The notes: generated by a model from the letters alone, not told the origin. A stretch of DNA of 64,000 nt from Streptomyces sp. CB01635 (GCF_002803065.1 NZ_NNBL01000022.1:1-64000), one strand, 5' to 3'. Shown: positions 25,432 through 33,833, numbered from the stretch's first letter. Numbers and translations: made by a program.

Positions 25432-25600
25432 GCCGCCGCACGGATGCCAGGTCGACAGAAGTGGATCGGCAGGAGTGGAGGACCCAGGCACGACGGGCCG
25501 CCGGAGCTGTTTTCCGGACCGGCCCTTGGGGTGAAGCCGCACTTCGCGGCCGGGCAACTTCGCCAGCCCGAATCCGACAGGTCATCCTTCACAGGCGGCT
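25432..25600 (+). promoter_or_regulatory. c-di-AMP riboswitch (ydaO/yuaA class)
   Basis: The leader of the NlpC/P60 gene carries the conserved elements of the ydaO/yuaA aptamer in order: GGAGGACCCAGG (about 25477-25488), CTTGGGGTGAAGCCG (25525-25539), a GGCC-rich stem, and CCCGAATCCGACAGGTCATCC (25567-25587) ending in ACAGGCGGC. P1 can form between GCCGC near 25432 and GCGGC near 25595. This class senses cyclic di-AMP and in Streptomyces typically precedes cell-wall hydrolase genes, turning them off at high c-di-AMP. The start codon lies 16 bases downstream, so the switch probably masks the ribosome binding site or ends transcription. Boundaries are approximate. Confidence 0.88.
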
Positions 25601-25615
25601 GACGAAGGGTTGCGC

Positions 25616-26089
25616 ATGACTGCGCTCAATCGTGTCCCGTCGCTGCTGACCCGGGCCGGCACCGCCTCGGCCCTCACGCTCGCCGTAGCGGGCGGCAGCC
25701 TGCTGGTCCCAGGAGCCACGCCCGAAGCGGAGGCCTCGCCACCTGCGACGAAGGCCCTCCAGATCGCGGCCTCAAGGAAGGGAAGCCCCTACCAGTGGGG
25801 CGCCTCAGGACCGCACAGGTTCGACTGCTCGGGCCTGACGGTCTACTCGTTCAAGCGAGTGGGCAAGAAGCTGCCCCGTACCGCCGCCCAGCAGTACAAC
25901 AAGACCCGCCATGTCTCCGCGTCCCATCGCAAACGCGGTGACCTGGTCTTCTTCCATTCGGGCCGCGGCGTCTACCACGTCGGCATCTACGCCGGGAAGG
26001 GAAGGATCTGGCACTCGCCGAAGACCGGTGACGTGGTGCGGCTCCAGCGGATCTGGACGAGGAGCGTCTGGTACGGGCGCGTGCGGTAG
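25616..26089 (+). CDS. Secreted NlpC/P60 cell-wall endopeptidase
   Basis: 157-residue peptidoglycan hydrolase cleaving stem peptides. The signal peptide covers about 1-40 (basic start, then LTLAVAGGSLLV). The NlpC/P60 domain holds the triad C71 in FDCSGL, H121 in YHVGIYAG and a third polar residue, probably H133 in IWHS. Length fits a single catalytic domain with no binding module. The start is the ATG at 25616; GAAGGG lies just upstream, within the riboswitch expression region. Control by c-di-AMP is expected from the leader. Confidence 0.93.
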   Translation: MTALNRVPSLLTRAGTASALTLAVAGGSLLVPGATPEAEASPPATKALQIAASRKGSPYQWGASGPHRFDCSGLTVYSFKRVGKKLPRTAAQQYNKTRHVSASHRKRGDLVFFHSGRGVYHVGIYAGKGRIWHSPKTGDVVRLQRIWTRSVWYGRVR

Positions 26090-26094
26090 CGCCA

Positions 26095-26130
26095 CCTGAC
26101 GGGCCCCTGGGGCCCTGGCGGCCCGTCAGG
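26095..26130 (+). terminator. Hairpin terminator after the NlpC/P60 gene
   Basis: A perfect 11-bp stem (CCTGACGGGCC, 26095-26105, with 26120-26130) starts six bases after the stop codon. Confidence 0.8.
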
Positions 26131-26197
26131 CGTCACCGGGTTGCGCGCGCCCCGCCGAGGCCGTCTCGGAACCGCGCGATGGGGTACTCGTGGTCGT

Positions 26198-26755
26198 ATG
26201 GACGAGGACCGACCGGCCGGCGACGAGGATGCCCCACGCGACTCAGGTCCAAGGAGCGTGGGGCGGGACCGGCACGAGACGCCGCTGGAGCGCGCGGACC
26301 GGAACTTCGGCGAGCTGCTCCAGGAGCTGAGAGTCACCCAGACGGGCGTGCAGATCCTCTTCGCGTTCCTGCTGACGCTGGCGTTCACTCCAAGGTTCCC
26401 GGCGCTGGACGGCGTGCAGCGCGCGACGTACATCGCGACGCTGCTGCTCGCGGTGCTCGCCGCCGCGCTGTTCACGGCGCCCGCGGCGCTGCACCGCGCG
26501 CTGTTCGGGCGGGGTGCCAAGCCGGAGATCGTGCAGATGTCCTCGCGGCTCGCCGCGGCCGGCCTGGGCGTTCTGATGCTCGCCCTGGCCGGGTCCGTGC
26601 TGCTCGTCGTGGACGTCACCACGGGGCGGGCGGCGGGCATCGCGGCCGGGGCGGGCACGTTCGCGGTCTGTGCGGGCCTGTGGGGCGTGCTGCCGCGTCT
26701 GGTGCGGCGCTCACTCACGCGGGCGCAGGAGAAGACGGGCACCCCGTCCCCGTAG
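26198..26755 (+). CDS. DUF6328-like membrane protein
   Basis: 185-residue protein with a hydrophilic acidic N-terminus, the conserved-looking segment LERADRNFGELLQELRVTQTGVQILFAFLLTLAF, and four hydrophobic helices (about 55-70, 80-100, 120-140, 145-165). This is the arrangement of actinobacterial DUF6328 proteins of unknown function. The start is the ATG encoding MDEDRPAGDE; no strong ribosome binding site precedes it. It is a single gene. Confidence 0.75.
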   Translation: MDEDRPAGDEDAPRDSGPRSVGRDRHETPLERADRNFGELLQELRVTQTGVQILFAFLLTLAFTPRFPALDGVQRATYIATLLLAVLAAALFTAPAALHRALFGRGAKPEIVQMSSRLAAAGLGVLMLALAGSVLLVVDVTTGRAAGIAAGAGTFAVCAGLWGVLPRLVRRSLTRAQEKTGTPSP

Positions 26756-26776
26756 CCGCGCCACCGCAGCCGGCCT

Positions 26777-27211
26777 TCACACCGACTGGACGGGGACCGT
26801 CCACGGCAGGGCGATCCACACGGTCTTGCCACCCTCGGGGGTGGGCCTGACCGACAGGCTTCCGCCGCACTCGGAGGTCAGACAGCGGATGATCACCATG
26901 CCCCGCCCGTTGTCCTGCTGGACGGCGGCCGGGAGCCGCTTCGGGTAGCGCGGGTGGCTGTCCGTGACGCCGATGCGCAGGTGTTCGTCGCGCTCCAGCT
27001 GCACGTCGACGGTGAAGACCGGCGACTGCCCGCGGGTGTGCATCACGGCGTTCGTGGCGAGTTCGGAGACGATGAGCCGGACGGTGTCGGCTGTTTCCGC
27101 GTCGCGCGGCATGCCCCATTCGGCGAGTACGTCGCCGACATATGTGCGGGCCGACGAGACCGAGGCAGGATCGCTCGGCAGAGTGACGGATGCTTCCTGG
27201 TGATCTGCCAT
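26777..27211 (-). CDS. HATPase_c anti-sigma/regulatory ATP-binding protein
   Basis: 144-residue GHKL-type ATPase similar to RsbW-like serine kinases. The N-box is ELATNAVMHT (about 50-59) and the G1 region includes DNGRGMVII near 98-106. There is no histidine phosphoacceptor, so it is an RsbW-type regulator and not a sensor kinase. Streptomyces encodes many of these next to XRE-DUF5753 and DUF397 proteins, and it is divergent from such a pair here. The start MADHQEASV follows GGGACG. Confidence 0.88.
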   Translation of the reverse strand: MADHQEASVTLPSDPASVSSARTYVGDVLAEWGMPRDAETADTVRLIVSELATNAVMHTRGQSPVFTVDVQLERDEHLRIGVTDSHPRYPKRLPAAVQQDNGRGMVIIRCLTSECGGSLSVRPTPEGGKTVWIALPWTVPVQSV

Positions 27212-27336
27212 GGCGACGTCGTCCCTTTTTTCGCCGGGGCCTGAATCCGACACATGGCGGATGACTCGAGGCGACCCCCGGACTGGTGCTTCGCGCCAGA
27301 CTGCCACTCCCGCTCCGCCAGTGGAGCCGATCCCCC

Positions 27337-27352
27337 GAGATATGCATATATC
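27337..27352. promoter_or_regulatory. AT-rich near-palindrome in the ATPase/XRE intergenic region
   Basis: AGATATGCATATATCT is a 16-base almost wholly A/T tract, exceptional in this GC background. It is nearly symmetric and lies between divergent regulatory genes. It may be the binding site of the XRE protein or an AT-rich promoter element. Confidence 0.4.
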
Positions 27353-27483
27353 TGTCGCTCGAAGCGGTGAACTCTGCGTCGGTGGACCGCATTTGGGCGT
27401 ATGCCGCCGGCTTCCTCTACCGTCGGCTCGGAACACGATCCGCCGGGCCGGAAGGAGCCGGGCCACAGGTCCGAGGAGACAGA

Positions 27484-28365
27484 ATGAAACACGGTCCGGC
27501 GGTGCGCCGCCGCAGGCTCGGCGCGGAGCTGCGCGCGCTGCGCGCCCGCGCGGGGTTCACCAGTGGCGAGACGGCCCGGCTCGTCGGCTGGCACCAGTCG
27601 AAAGTGAGCCGTATCGAGACCGGCCGCAGCGGCGTGAAAGCGTCGGACGTACGCCTCCTGCTCGACGCGTTCGAGGTCACGGACCCCGGCATACGGGACC
27701 TGCTGGTCGCGCTGGCCGGGTCGGGGGACGACGGCGGCCAGCACTGGTGGCACGCCTACCGGGGTCTTCTGCCGCCCGCCTACCGGGACTTCATCAGCCT
27801 GGAGTCGCAGGCGTGCCGGGTCAGGACGGTCGAGACGTCCGTCGTGCCGGGCCTTCTCCAGACGCCCGACTACGCGCGTGCGGTAACCAGGGCCGCGCTC
27901 GACGGGCTGCCGGACGGGCAGGTCGACGCCCTGGTCGAGGTGCGGATCGCCCGACAGGACGTGCTGCGTTCGGCGTCGCCGCTGCGGCTCAGCGCGGTAC
28001 TCGACGAGGCGGTGCTGCGGCGGCCGGTGGGCGGTCCCCGGGTGATGGCGGAGCAGCTGCGTCATCTCGCCGCCGTGGCGAAGCTTCCCCATGTGCGGCT
28101 ACAGGTATTGCCGTTCACCGCGGGGGAGCATGTCGGACTGACCGGCCCTTTCGTTGTGTTCTCATTTCCGAACACTTCTGATCTGGACGTAGTAGTTCTC
28201 GACCATTTGACGAGTAGCCTCTACCTCGAGCGGAAAGAAGACCTCAAGGCGTACACGGACGCCTTTGACGCCCTTCGGATCCACGCCCTTTCGCCCGGGG
28301 ACTCACTGGATTTCATCGCCGGGATCGCCGGAGCGCACCCCCCACCGGACAGTGAACGCACGTAA
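27484..28365 (+). CDS. XRE-family regulator with DUF5753 domain
   Basis: 293-residue protein with an N-terminal helix-turn-helix (about 12-68; RLVGWHQSKVSRIETGR is the recognition segment) and a C-terminal DUF5753 domain (about 100-280; VPGLLQTPDYARAV and VLPFTAGEH are typical). It belongs to the large Streptomyces group that includes WhiJ-like regulators of development, usually paired with a small DUF397 protein, as here nine bases downstream. Confidence 0.9.
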   Translation: MKHGPAVRRRRLGAELRALRARAGFTSGETARLVGWHQSKVSRIETGRSGVKASDVRLLLDAFEVTDPGIRDLLVALAGSGDDGGQHWWHAYRGLLPPAYRDFISLESQACRVRTVETSVVPGLLQTPDYARAVTRAALDGLPDGQVDALVEVRIARQDVLRSASPLRLSAVLDEAVLRRPVGGPRVMAEQLRHLAAVAKLPHVRLQVLPFTAGEHVGLTGPFVVFSFPNTSDLDVVVLDHLTSSLYLERKEDLKAYTDAFDALRIHALSPGDSLDFIAGIAGAHPPPDSERT

Positions 28366-28374
28366 GGAGGCACC

Positions 28375-28611
28375 ATGTCAGCTCTGCCTCGGTACGTACC
28401 ATCCGCCGCCGTTCCCAGCACCTCTCTGCACGGCGCGCCATGGCGGCGAAGCAGCCGAAGCACCGGAATGAACAACTGCGTCGAGACGGCTCCGCTGCAC
28501 CGCGGCCCTTCGGCCGGACTCCTCGCGGTGCGCGATTCCAAGCGCACGGCCGGACCCGCTCTGCTGTTCTCGCCCTCCGCCTGGGAGGGGTTCCTCAGCT
28601 CCTTGCGGTGA
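28375..28611 (+). CDS. DUF397 protein
   Basis: 78-residue small protein. WRRSSRSTGMNNCVETA followed by VRDSKRTAGPALLFSPSAWEGFL is the DUF397 signature. The family modulates the adjacent XRE-DUF5753 regulator, probably by binding it. AAGGAGG precedes the ATG. The last 17 bases overlap the 3' end of the convergent bioF. Confidence 0.9.
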   Translation: MSALPRYVPSAAVPSTSLHGAPWRRSSRSTGMNNCVETAPLHRGPSAGLLAVRDSKRTAGPALLFSPSAWEGFLSSLR

Positions 28612-29755
28612 ACGCCGAGTCGGGAGCGTTGCGGCTGATCACCCGTACGGCCTGGGCGATTTGATCGTCCGTCAGGTCGGCGCGGGCGGTCAGCCGCAGC
28701 CGTGAAATGCCGTCCGGCACGGACGGCGGTCGGAAGCAGCCGACGACGAGGCCGGCTTCGCGGCAGTCGGCCGCCCAGCGCACGGCCTCTTCGGGGGACG
28801 GCGCGCGCACGGAGACGACGGCGGCGTCCGGCCGAACGGCCTGGAGCCCCTCGGCAGTGAGGAGTTCGTGCAGCGAGGAGGCCACGGCGCGCGCCCGGTC
28901 GGCGCGCTCGGGCTCGCGGCGCAGCAGGCGCAGGGCCGCGAGTGCGGCGCCGGCCGCCGCGGGCGCGAGGCCCGTGTCGAAGATGAACGTCCGTGCGGTG
29001 TTGACGAGATGGTCGATCACCCGGGCGGGACCGAGGACGGCGCCGCCCTGGCTGCCGAACGACTTGGAGAGGGTGACGGTGACGACGGTGTCGTCGGCGC
29101 CCGAGAGCCCCGCCGCCTGCGGCGCGCCCCTGCCGCCGTCGCCGAGCACGCCGAGTCCGTGTGCGTCGTCGACGATCAGGCCGGCCTCGAACTCCCTTGC
29201 CACTCCTGCCAGTTCAGCCAGGGGAGCCGCGTCGCCGTCCACCGAGAAGACGGAGTCGGAGACGACGACCGCCTGCCCCTGATGCGTGTCGAGGGCCTTA
29301 CGGACGGCGTCCGGGTCGGCGTGCGGGACGACCTGCGTAGCGCCACGGGCGAGCCGGCATCCGTCGATGAGGGAGGCGTGATTGCTCGCGTCCGAGACGA
29401 TCAGGGAGCCGTGCGGGGCGAGCCCGGTCACGGCGGCGAGGTTGGCCGCGTAGCCGGACGACAGGACGAGTGCCGCCTCGAAGCCGCAGAACGCGGCCAG
29501 TTCGCGCTCGAGTTCGGTGTGCAGCTCCGTGGTGCCCGTGACGAGCCGGGAGCCGGTGGCGCCGCCGCCCCAGCGCAGCGCCGCGTCCGCCGCTCCCCTG
29601 GTGATCTCGGGGTGGCGGGTGAGGCCGAGGTAGTCGTTGCTCGCGAGATCGAGGAGCGGGTTCTCGGCGGGCCGGGGACGCAGCGTGCGGACGAGTCCGG
29701 CGCTGCGGCGCACGCGCTCCTGCTCGTCGATCCAGCCGAACGGCGATCCCGCCAT
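28595..29755 (-). CDS. bioF: 8-amino-7-oxononanoate synthase
   Basis: 386-residue PLP-dependent alpha-oxoamine synthase, condensing pimeloyl-ACP or -CoA with L-alanine in biotin synthesis. The PLP lysine is K231 in TLSKSFGSQGG; the family segments LASNDYLGL, SNHASLIDG and VDDAHGLGVLG are intact. GGAGGG precedes the chosen ATG, and the longer frame upstream is not supported. It is divergent from bioBAD. A pimeloyl-supply gene (bioC/bioH or bioW) is not seen in the window. Confidence 0.95.
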   Translation of the reverse strand: MAGSPFGWIDEQERVRRSAGLVRTLRPRPAENPLLDLASNDYLGLTRHPEITRGAADAALRWGGGATGSRLVTGTTELHTELERELAAFCGFEAALVLSSGYAANLAAVTGLAPHGSLIVSDASNHASLIDGCRLARGATQVVPHADPDAVRKALDTHQGQAVVVSDSVFSVDGDAAPLAELAGVAREFEAGLIVDDAHGLGVLGDGGRGAPQAAGLSGADDTVVTVTLSKSFGSQGGAVLGPARVIDHLVNTARTFIFDTGLAPAAAGAALAALRLLRREPERADRARAVASSLHELLTAEGLQAVRPDAAVVSVRAPSPEEAVRWAADCREAGLVVGCFRPPSVPDGISRLRLTARADLTDDQIAQAVRVISRNAPDSAFTARS

Positions 29756-29872
29756 ATGAGTCCCTCCGACGGCCGTGTCGCGGCCGGTTCTCGAGCGGGG
29801 TGTGCTGTCCCGTGCCCGCTGCGTCTTTGTAGGCAGTGCACAGACACTAGCGGGACATCCAGCCACCCAGGA

Positions 29873-29888
29873 TGTGGCAATACCCACA
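29873..29888. promoter_or_regulatory. Palindrome between bioF and bioB
   Basis: TGTGG-caatac-CCACA lies in the 200-base divergent promoter of the biotin genes, 67 bases before bioB. It could bind a biotin regulator; it does not match the BirA or BioQ operators that I know, so it is listed as a candidate only. Confidence 0.3.
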
Positions 29889-29955
29889 CGCCGAACCGGC
29901 AGAGTTGTCCGAAGCCTCCTTGGCCTGAGCAGGGGACGTAGGTCAGGATCGGGCC

Positions 29956-31173
29956 ATGGACCTGCTGAACACGCTGGTGGACAAGGGGCTGCGGCGCGAG
30001 CTGCCGAGCCGCGAAGAAGCGCTCGCCGTTCTGGCGACTTCCGACGACGAACTGCTCGATGTGGTGGCCGCGGCCGGCAAGGTGCGGCGGCAGTGGTTCG
30101 GCCGGCGGGTGAAACTCAACTATCTGGTCAACCTCAAGTCGGGCCTGTGCCCCGAGGACTGCTCGTACTGCTCGCAGCGGCTCGGGTCCAAGGCGGAGAT
30201 CCTCAAGTACACGTGGCTGAAGCCCGACGAGGCGTCGAAGGCCGCGGCCGCAGGTGTCGCGGGCGGCGCGAAGCGGGTCTGCCTGGTGGCGTCCGGGCGC
30301 GGCCCGACGGACCGGGACGTCGACCGCGTGTCGGAGACCATCGGCGCGATCAAGGAGCAGAACGAGGGCGTCGAGGTGTGCGCCTGCCTCGGTCTGCTGT
30401 CCGAGGGCCAGGCCGAGCGGCTGCGCGGCGCGGGGGCCGACGCGTACAACCACAACCTCAACACCTCCGAGGGCACGTACGGCGACATCACGACGACGCA
30501 CACCTATGCGGACCGCGTCGACACGGTGCAGAAGGCCCACGCGGCCGGTCTGTCCGCCTGCTCCGGTCTCATCGCCGGCATGGGCGAGAGCGACGAGGAC
30601 CTGGTCGACGTCGTCTACTCCCTGCGCGAACTCGACCCGGACTCGGTGCCGGTCAACTTCCTCATCCCCTTCGAGGGCACGCCCCTCGCCAAGGAGTGGA
30701 ACCTGACGCCGCAGCGCTGCCTGCGGATCCTCGCGATGGTCCGCTTCGTCTGCCCCGACGTCGAGGTGCGGATCGCGGGCGGGCGCGAGGTGCACCTGCG
30801 CTCGATGCAGCCGCTGGCGCTCCACCTCGCCAACTCCATCTTCCTCGGCGACTACTTGACGAGTGAGGGCCAGGCGGGCAAGGCGGACCTGGACATGATC
30901 ACGGACGCCGGGTTCGAGGTCGAGGGCACCGATCAGGTGACGCTGCCCGAGCACCGGGGCGGACCGTGCGGTTCCGAGGCTGCGGCGACCCGCGGTTCCG
31001 GCGCGGGTTCGGCCTGCGGTTCCGGCGGGGGCTGCGGCTCCCATGAGGAAGGGGGCTGCGGCTCGCACGAAGACGCTGCGGAGTCCCCGGTCGCCGAGGT
31101 CCCCGAGGCGCGTACGGACCTCGTCGCCGTACGCCGCCGGGGTGCCGGTACGGATCTCGCGCCCAATGCCTGA
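29956..31173 (+). CDS. bioB: Biotin synthase with Cys/Gly/Ser-rich C-terminal tail
   Basis: 405-residue radical-SAM enzyme that inserts sulfur into dethiobiotin. The [4Fe-4S] motif is C65-x3-C69-x2-C72 in CPEDCSYCSQ. The barrel continues through YNHNLNTSEGTYGDI, with the auxiliary [2Fe-2S] ligands in the Cys residues near VCLVASGRG and VCACLGLL. After the catalytic domain comes an unusual tail of about 75 residues (about 325-405) containing repeated CGS units (PCGSE, ACGSG, GCGSH, GCGSH) and then a DLVAVRRRGAGTDLAPNA end. Its last codons overlap the bioA ATG by eight bases. Confidence 0.94.
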   Translation: MDLLNTLVDKGLRRELPSREEALAVLATSDDELLDVVAAAGKVRRQWFGRRVKLNYLVNLKSGLCPEDCSYCSQRLGSKAEILKYTWLKPDEASKAAAAGVAGGAKRVCLVASGRGPTDRDVDRVSETIGAIKEQNEGVEVCACLGLLSEGQAERLRGAGADAYNHNLNTSEGTYGDITTTHTYADRVDTVQKAHAAGLSACSGLIAGMGESDEDLVDVVYSLRELDPDSVPVNFLIPFEGTPLAKEWNLTPQRCLRILAMVRFVCPDVEVRIAGGREVHLRSMQPLALHLANSIFLGDYLTSEGQAGKADLDMITDAGFEVEGTDQVTLPEHRGGPCGSEAAATRGSGAGSACGSGGGCGSHEEGGCGSHEDAAESPVAEVPEARTDLVAVRRRGAGTDLAPNA

Positions 31174-32488
31174 GGTGTCGGGGCTGCCGGTGTCGGGGCT
31201 GCCCGTGGCGGAGCTGCTCGACCTCGACCGGCGGCACGTCTGGCATCCGTACGGTCCGATGCCGGGGCGGCAGGAGCCGCTCGTCGTCGAGTCGGCGGCC
31301 GGGGTGCGACTCCGGCTCGCCGGCCGGGGCGGTGGGGTCGGTGAAGGTGCCGAGCTGGTCGACGGGATGTCGTCCTGGTGGTCGGCTGTCCACGGCTACA
31401 ACCACCCCGTGCTCAACGAGGCGGTGCGCGACCAGCTCGGCAGGATGAGCCACGTCATGTTCGGCGGGCTCACGCACGAGCCCGCCGTCGGACTCGCGAA
31501 GCGCCTTGTCGACATGTCACCCGAAGGTCTGGAGCATGTGTTCCTCGCCGACTCGGGCTCCGTGTCCGTCGAGGTCGCGATCAAGATGTGCCTCCAGCAC
31601 TGGCGTTCCCTCGGGAAGCCGGAGAAGCGCCGCCTGCTGACCTGGCGCGGTGGCTACCACGGCGACACCTGGCAGCCGATGGCGGTCTGCGACCCCGAGG
31701 GCGGCATGCACGAGCTGTGGTCGGGCGCGCTGCCGCAGCACGTGTTCGCCGACGCCCCGCCGGCCGCGTACGAGGAGGCCTACGCGGATCATCTGCACGA
31801 GCTGATCGCGCGTCACGCCCATGAGCTGGCGGCCGTGATCGTGGAACCCGTGGTGCAGGGCGCGGGCGGGATGCGGTTCCACTCCCCCGCTTATCTGCGG
31901 GTCCTGCGCGAGGCCTGCGACGCGCACGACGTGCTCCTCGTGTTCGACGAGATCGCCACCGGGTTCGGGCGGACCGGGACGCTGTTCGCCGCGGAGCACG
32001 CGTCGGTGACGCCCGATGTGATGTGTGTCGGCAAGGCGCTGACCGGCGGCTATATGACAATGGCGGCGACGCTGTGCACGGCGCGCGTGGCGGACGGGAT
32101 CTCGCGCGGCGAGGTGCCGGTGCTCGCGCACGGGCCCACGTTCATGGGGAACCCCCTCGCCGCCGCGGTGGCCTGTGCCTCGATCGACCTCCTGCTCGGG
32201 CAGGACTGGGCCACGGAGGTCAAGCGGATCGAGTCGGGTCTGCGGGAGTCGCTCGCCGCGGCCTCGGAGCTGCCCGGGGTGCGCGACGTGCGCGTGCTCG
32301 GCGCGATCGGTGTCGTACAGCTGGACCACGAGATCGACATGGCGGCCGCCACTCGGGCGGCGGTGCGCGAGGGCGTGTGGCTGCGGCCGTTCCGCGACCT
32401 CGTGTACACGATGCCCCCGTACATCACGGGGGACGAGGATCTGGCACGGATCGGCCGCGCGGTGTGCGCGGCGGCACGGGAGGGCTGA
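31166..32488 (+). CDS. bioA: Adenosylmethionine-8-amino-7-oxononanoate aminotransferase
   Basis: 440-residue class III aminotransferase making 7,8-diaminopelargonic acid. DEIATGFGRTG and the PLP lysine in GKALTGGYMTMAAT are present, with HVWHPYGPM near the N-terminus and the substrate Tyr/Trp pair in MSSWWSAVHGYNH. The ATG overlaps the bioB stop; it begins with a tandem SGLPV-SGLPV repeat, and a later GTG cannot be excluded as the true start. Middle gene of bioB-A-D. Confidence 0.94.
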   Translation: MPEVSGLPVSGLPVAELLDLDRRHVWHPYGPMPGRQEPLVVESAAGVRLRLAGRGGGVGEGAELVDGMSSWWSAVHGYNHPVLNEAVRDQLGRMSHVMFGGLTHEPAVGLAKRLVDMSPEGLEHVFLADSGSVSVEVAIKMCLQHWRSLGKPEKRRLLTWRGGYHGDTWQPMAVCDPEGGMHELWSGALPQHVFADAPPAAYEEAYADHLHELIARHAHELAAVIVEPVVQGAGGMRFHSPAYLRVLREACDAHDVLLVFDEIATGFGRTGTLFAAEHASVTPDVMCVGKALTGGYMTMAATLCTARVADGISRGEVPVLAHGPTFMGNPLAAAVACASIDLLLGQDWATEVKRIESGLRESLAAASELPGVRDVRVLGAIGVVQLDHEIDMAAATRAAVREGVWLRPFRDLVYTMPPYITGDEDLARIGRAVCAAAREG

Positions 32489-32493
32489 ACAGC

Positions 32494-33207
32494 ATGACGG
32501 TACTGGTGGTCACGGGGACCGGAACCGAGATCGGCAAGACGGTCACGACGGCGGCCGTGGCGGCCGCCGCGCTGGCCGCGGGGCGGTCGGTAGCCGTCCT
32601 GAAGCCGGCTCAGACCGGGGTCGGTCCCGGCGAGTGCGGGGACGCGGACGAGGTGAAGCGCCTGGTGGGCGGCGGAGTGACGGCCGTCGAACTGGCGCGG
32701 TACCCCGAGCCGTTGGCGCCGGCGACGGCCGCGCTGCGCGCCGGCCTCCCCCCGGTCCGCCCGCACGAGGTGGCCGAGGCGGCGGCGAAGCTGGCCACGG
32801 AGCACGACCTCGTCCTGGTCGAGGGCGCGGGCGGTCTGCTCGTGCGCTTCGACGCGGACGGGGGCACCCTCGCCGACGCCGCCAGGCAGCTCGGAGCGCC
32901 GGTTCTCGTCGTCGCGGCGGCGGGGCTCGGCACGCTCAACTCGACGGCCCTGACGACGGAGGCACTGCGCGCCCGTGACCTGACGCCGCTCGGCGTCGTC
33001 GTCGGCAGCTGGCCGGAGCACCCCGACCTCGCGGCCCGCTGCAATCTCGCGGACTTCCCTGAGGTCTCGGGGACGAAGCTCCTCGGCGCGATTCCAGAAG
33101 GGGCAGGCACACACCCCAGCTTCCGTACATCCGCGCCGAGTTGGCTGGCACCGGAGCTGGGCGGAACGTGGGACGCGACGGCCTTCGCCGCGAGCGTCGC
33201 CGGGTAG
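32494..33207 (+). CDS. bioD: Dethiobiotin synthetase
   Basis: 237-residue ATP-dependent synthetase forming the ureido ring of dethiobiotin. The P-loop is GTGTEIGKT (8-16); KPAQTG and VEGAGGLLV carry substrate and metal contacts. Starts five bases after bioA. Completes the set from 7-keto-8-aminopelargonate to biotin. Confidence 0.95.
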   Translation: MTVLVVTGTGTEIGKTVTTAAVAAAALAAGRSVAVLKPAQTGVGPGECGDADEVKRLVGGGVTAVELARYPEPLAPATAALRAGLPPVRPHEVAEAAAKLATEHDLVLVEGAGGLLVRFDADGGTLADAARQLGAPVLVVAAAGLGTLNSTALTTEALRARDLTPLGVVVGSWPEHPDLAARCNLADFPEVSGTKLLGAIPEGAGTHPSFRTSAPSWLAPELGGTWDATAFAASVAG

Positions 33208-33217
33208 CCCTAGCGGC

Positions 33218-33583
33218 TCACAGGGTCCATCTGCGGAGTTCCTCCGCGATGTCGTGCACGGTCGCCCCGCCGTCCTTGACCAGGCGGGCCAGTTCCCTGA
33301 CCTGGTCGGGCGACGTGGCGACCTTGAGGCCGCTGGCGACGAGATAGGCGTACGCGACGGCCGACGCGAACATGGCGTTCGAGCGTTCGAGGGCCGGGAC
33401 GTGGAGAAGCAGCTGGAGCAGTGACGCGGCCCGCGCGTGCGGGCTGTCGTAGACGGCGGTCCCGAAGATCTCCGCCTCGTGCCGGCTGACGGCGGCGACG
33501 AGCGCGCCCCAGTCGGTCACCTGAGGGTCTCCGGGGGTCTTCTGTTCGGCGATCATGAGAAGCCAGGCCAGGTCGATACGCAC
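33218..33583 (-). CDS. Fic/Doc-like toxin component with degenerate Fic motif
   Basis: 121-residue helical protein that resembles the toxin partner annotated as Fic family in Streptomyces. The expected HxFxDGN(K/R)R motif is replaced by HVPALERSNAMFA, keeping the His but losing the canonical Gly-Asn, so AMPylation or phosphotransfer activity is doubtful. The start is uncertain: a GTG at 33583 gives VRIDLAWLLMIAEQ, as in relatives, while a TTG at 33601 lies closer to the antitoxin. It follows the antitoxin gene by 22 bases, in the usual antitoxin-first order. Whether it is a live toxin cannot be told from sequence. Confidence 0.7.
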   Translation of the reverse strand: MRIDLAWLLMIAEQKTPGDPQVTDWGALVAAVSRHEAEIFGTAVYDSPHARAASLLQLLLHVPALERSNAMFASAVAYAYLVASGLKVATSPDQVRELARLVKDGGATVHDIAEELRRWTL

Positions 33584-33605
33584 GTTCTTCGATTCGCTCA
33601 AGGGC

Positions 33606-33833
33606 TCAGCGTCGGCCTTCGCGCTCCGCGCCGAATTCCTCGGCAAACACGGATTCGTACTGCTTCATGAAGTCGGCGGCTGCCTCGACGAACGTCCGGC
33701 CGAGCTCGCCCGCGTCCTGTCTGACCAGCTCCTCGATGTACCTGTTCACACTCACGCCGCGTGCGAGCGCACGCTCACGCGCGGCTCGGGCGGTGTCCTC
33801 GTCCACCCGTACGTTCAGCTGAGTCTTCGCCAT
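33606..33833 (-). CDS. Ribbon-helix-helix-type antitoxin
   Basis: 75-residue protein. The N-terminus (MAKTQLNVRVDEDTARAARERALARGVSVNRYIEELV) is a ribbon-helix-helix/Arc-like DNA-binding domain, and the acidic C-terminal part (FVEAAADFMKQYESVFAEEF) would bind and neutralise the partner. It is first in a two-gene unit with the degenerate Fic-like protein and likely autoregulates it. Confidence 0.8.
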   Translation of the reverse strand: MAKTQLNVRVDEDTARAARERALARGVSVNRYIEELVRQDAGELGRTFVEAAADFMKQYESVFAEEFGAEREGRR

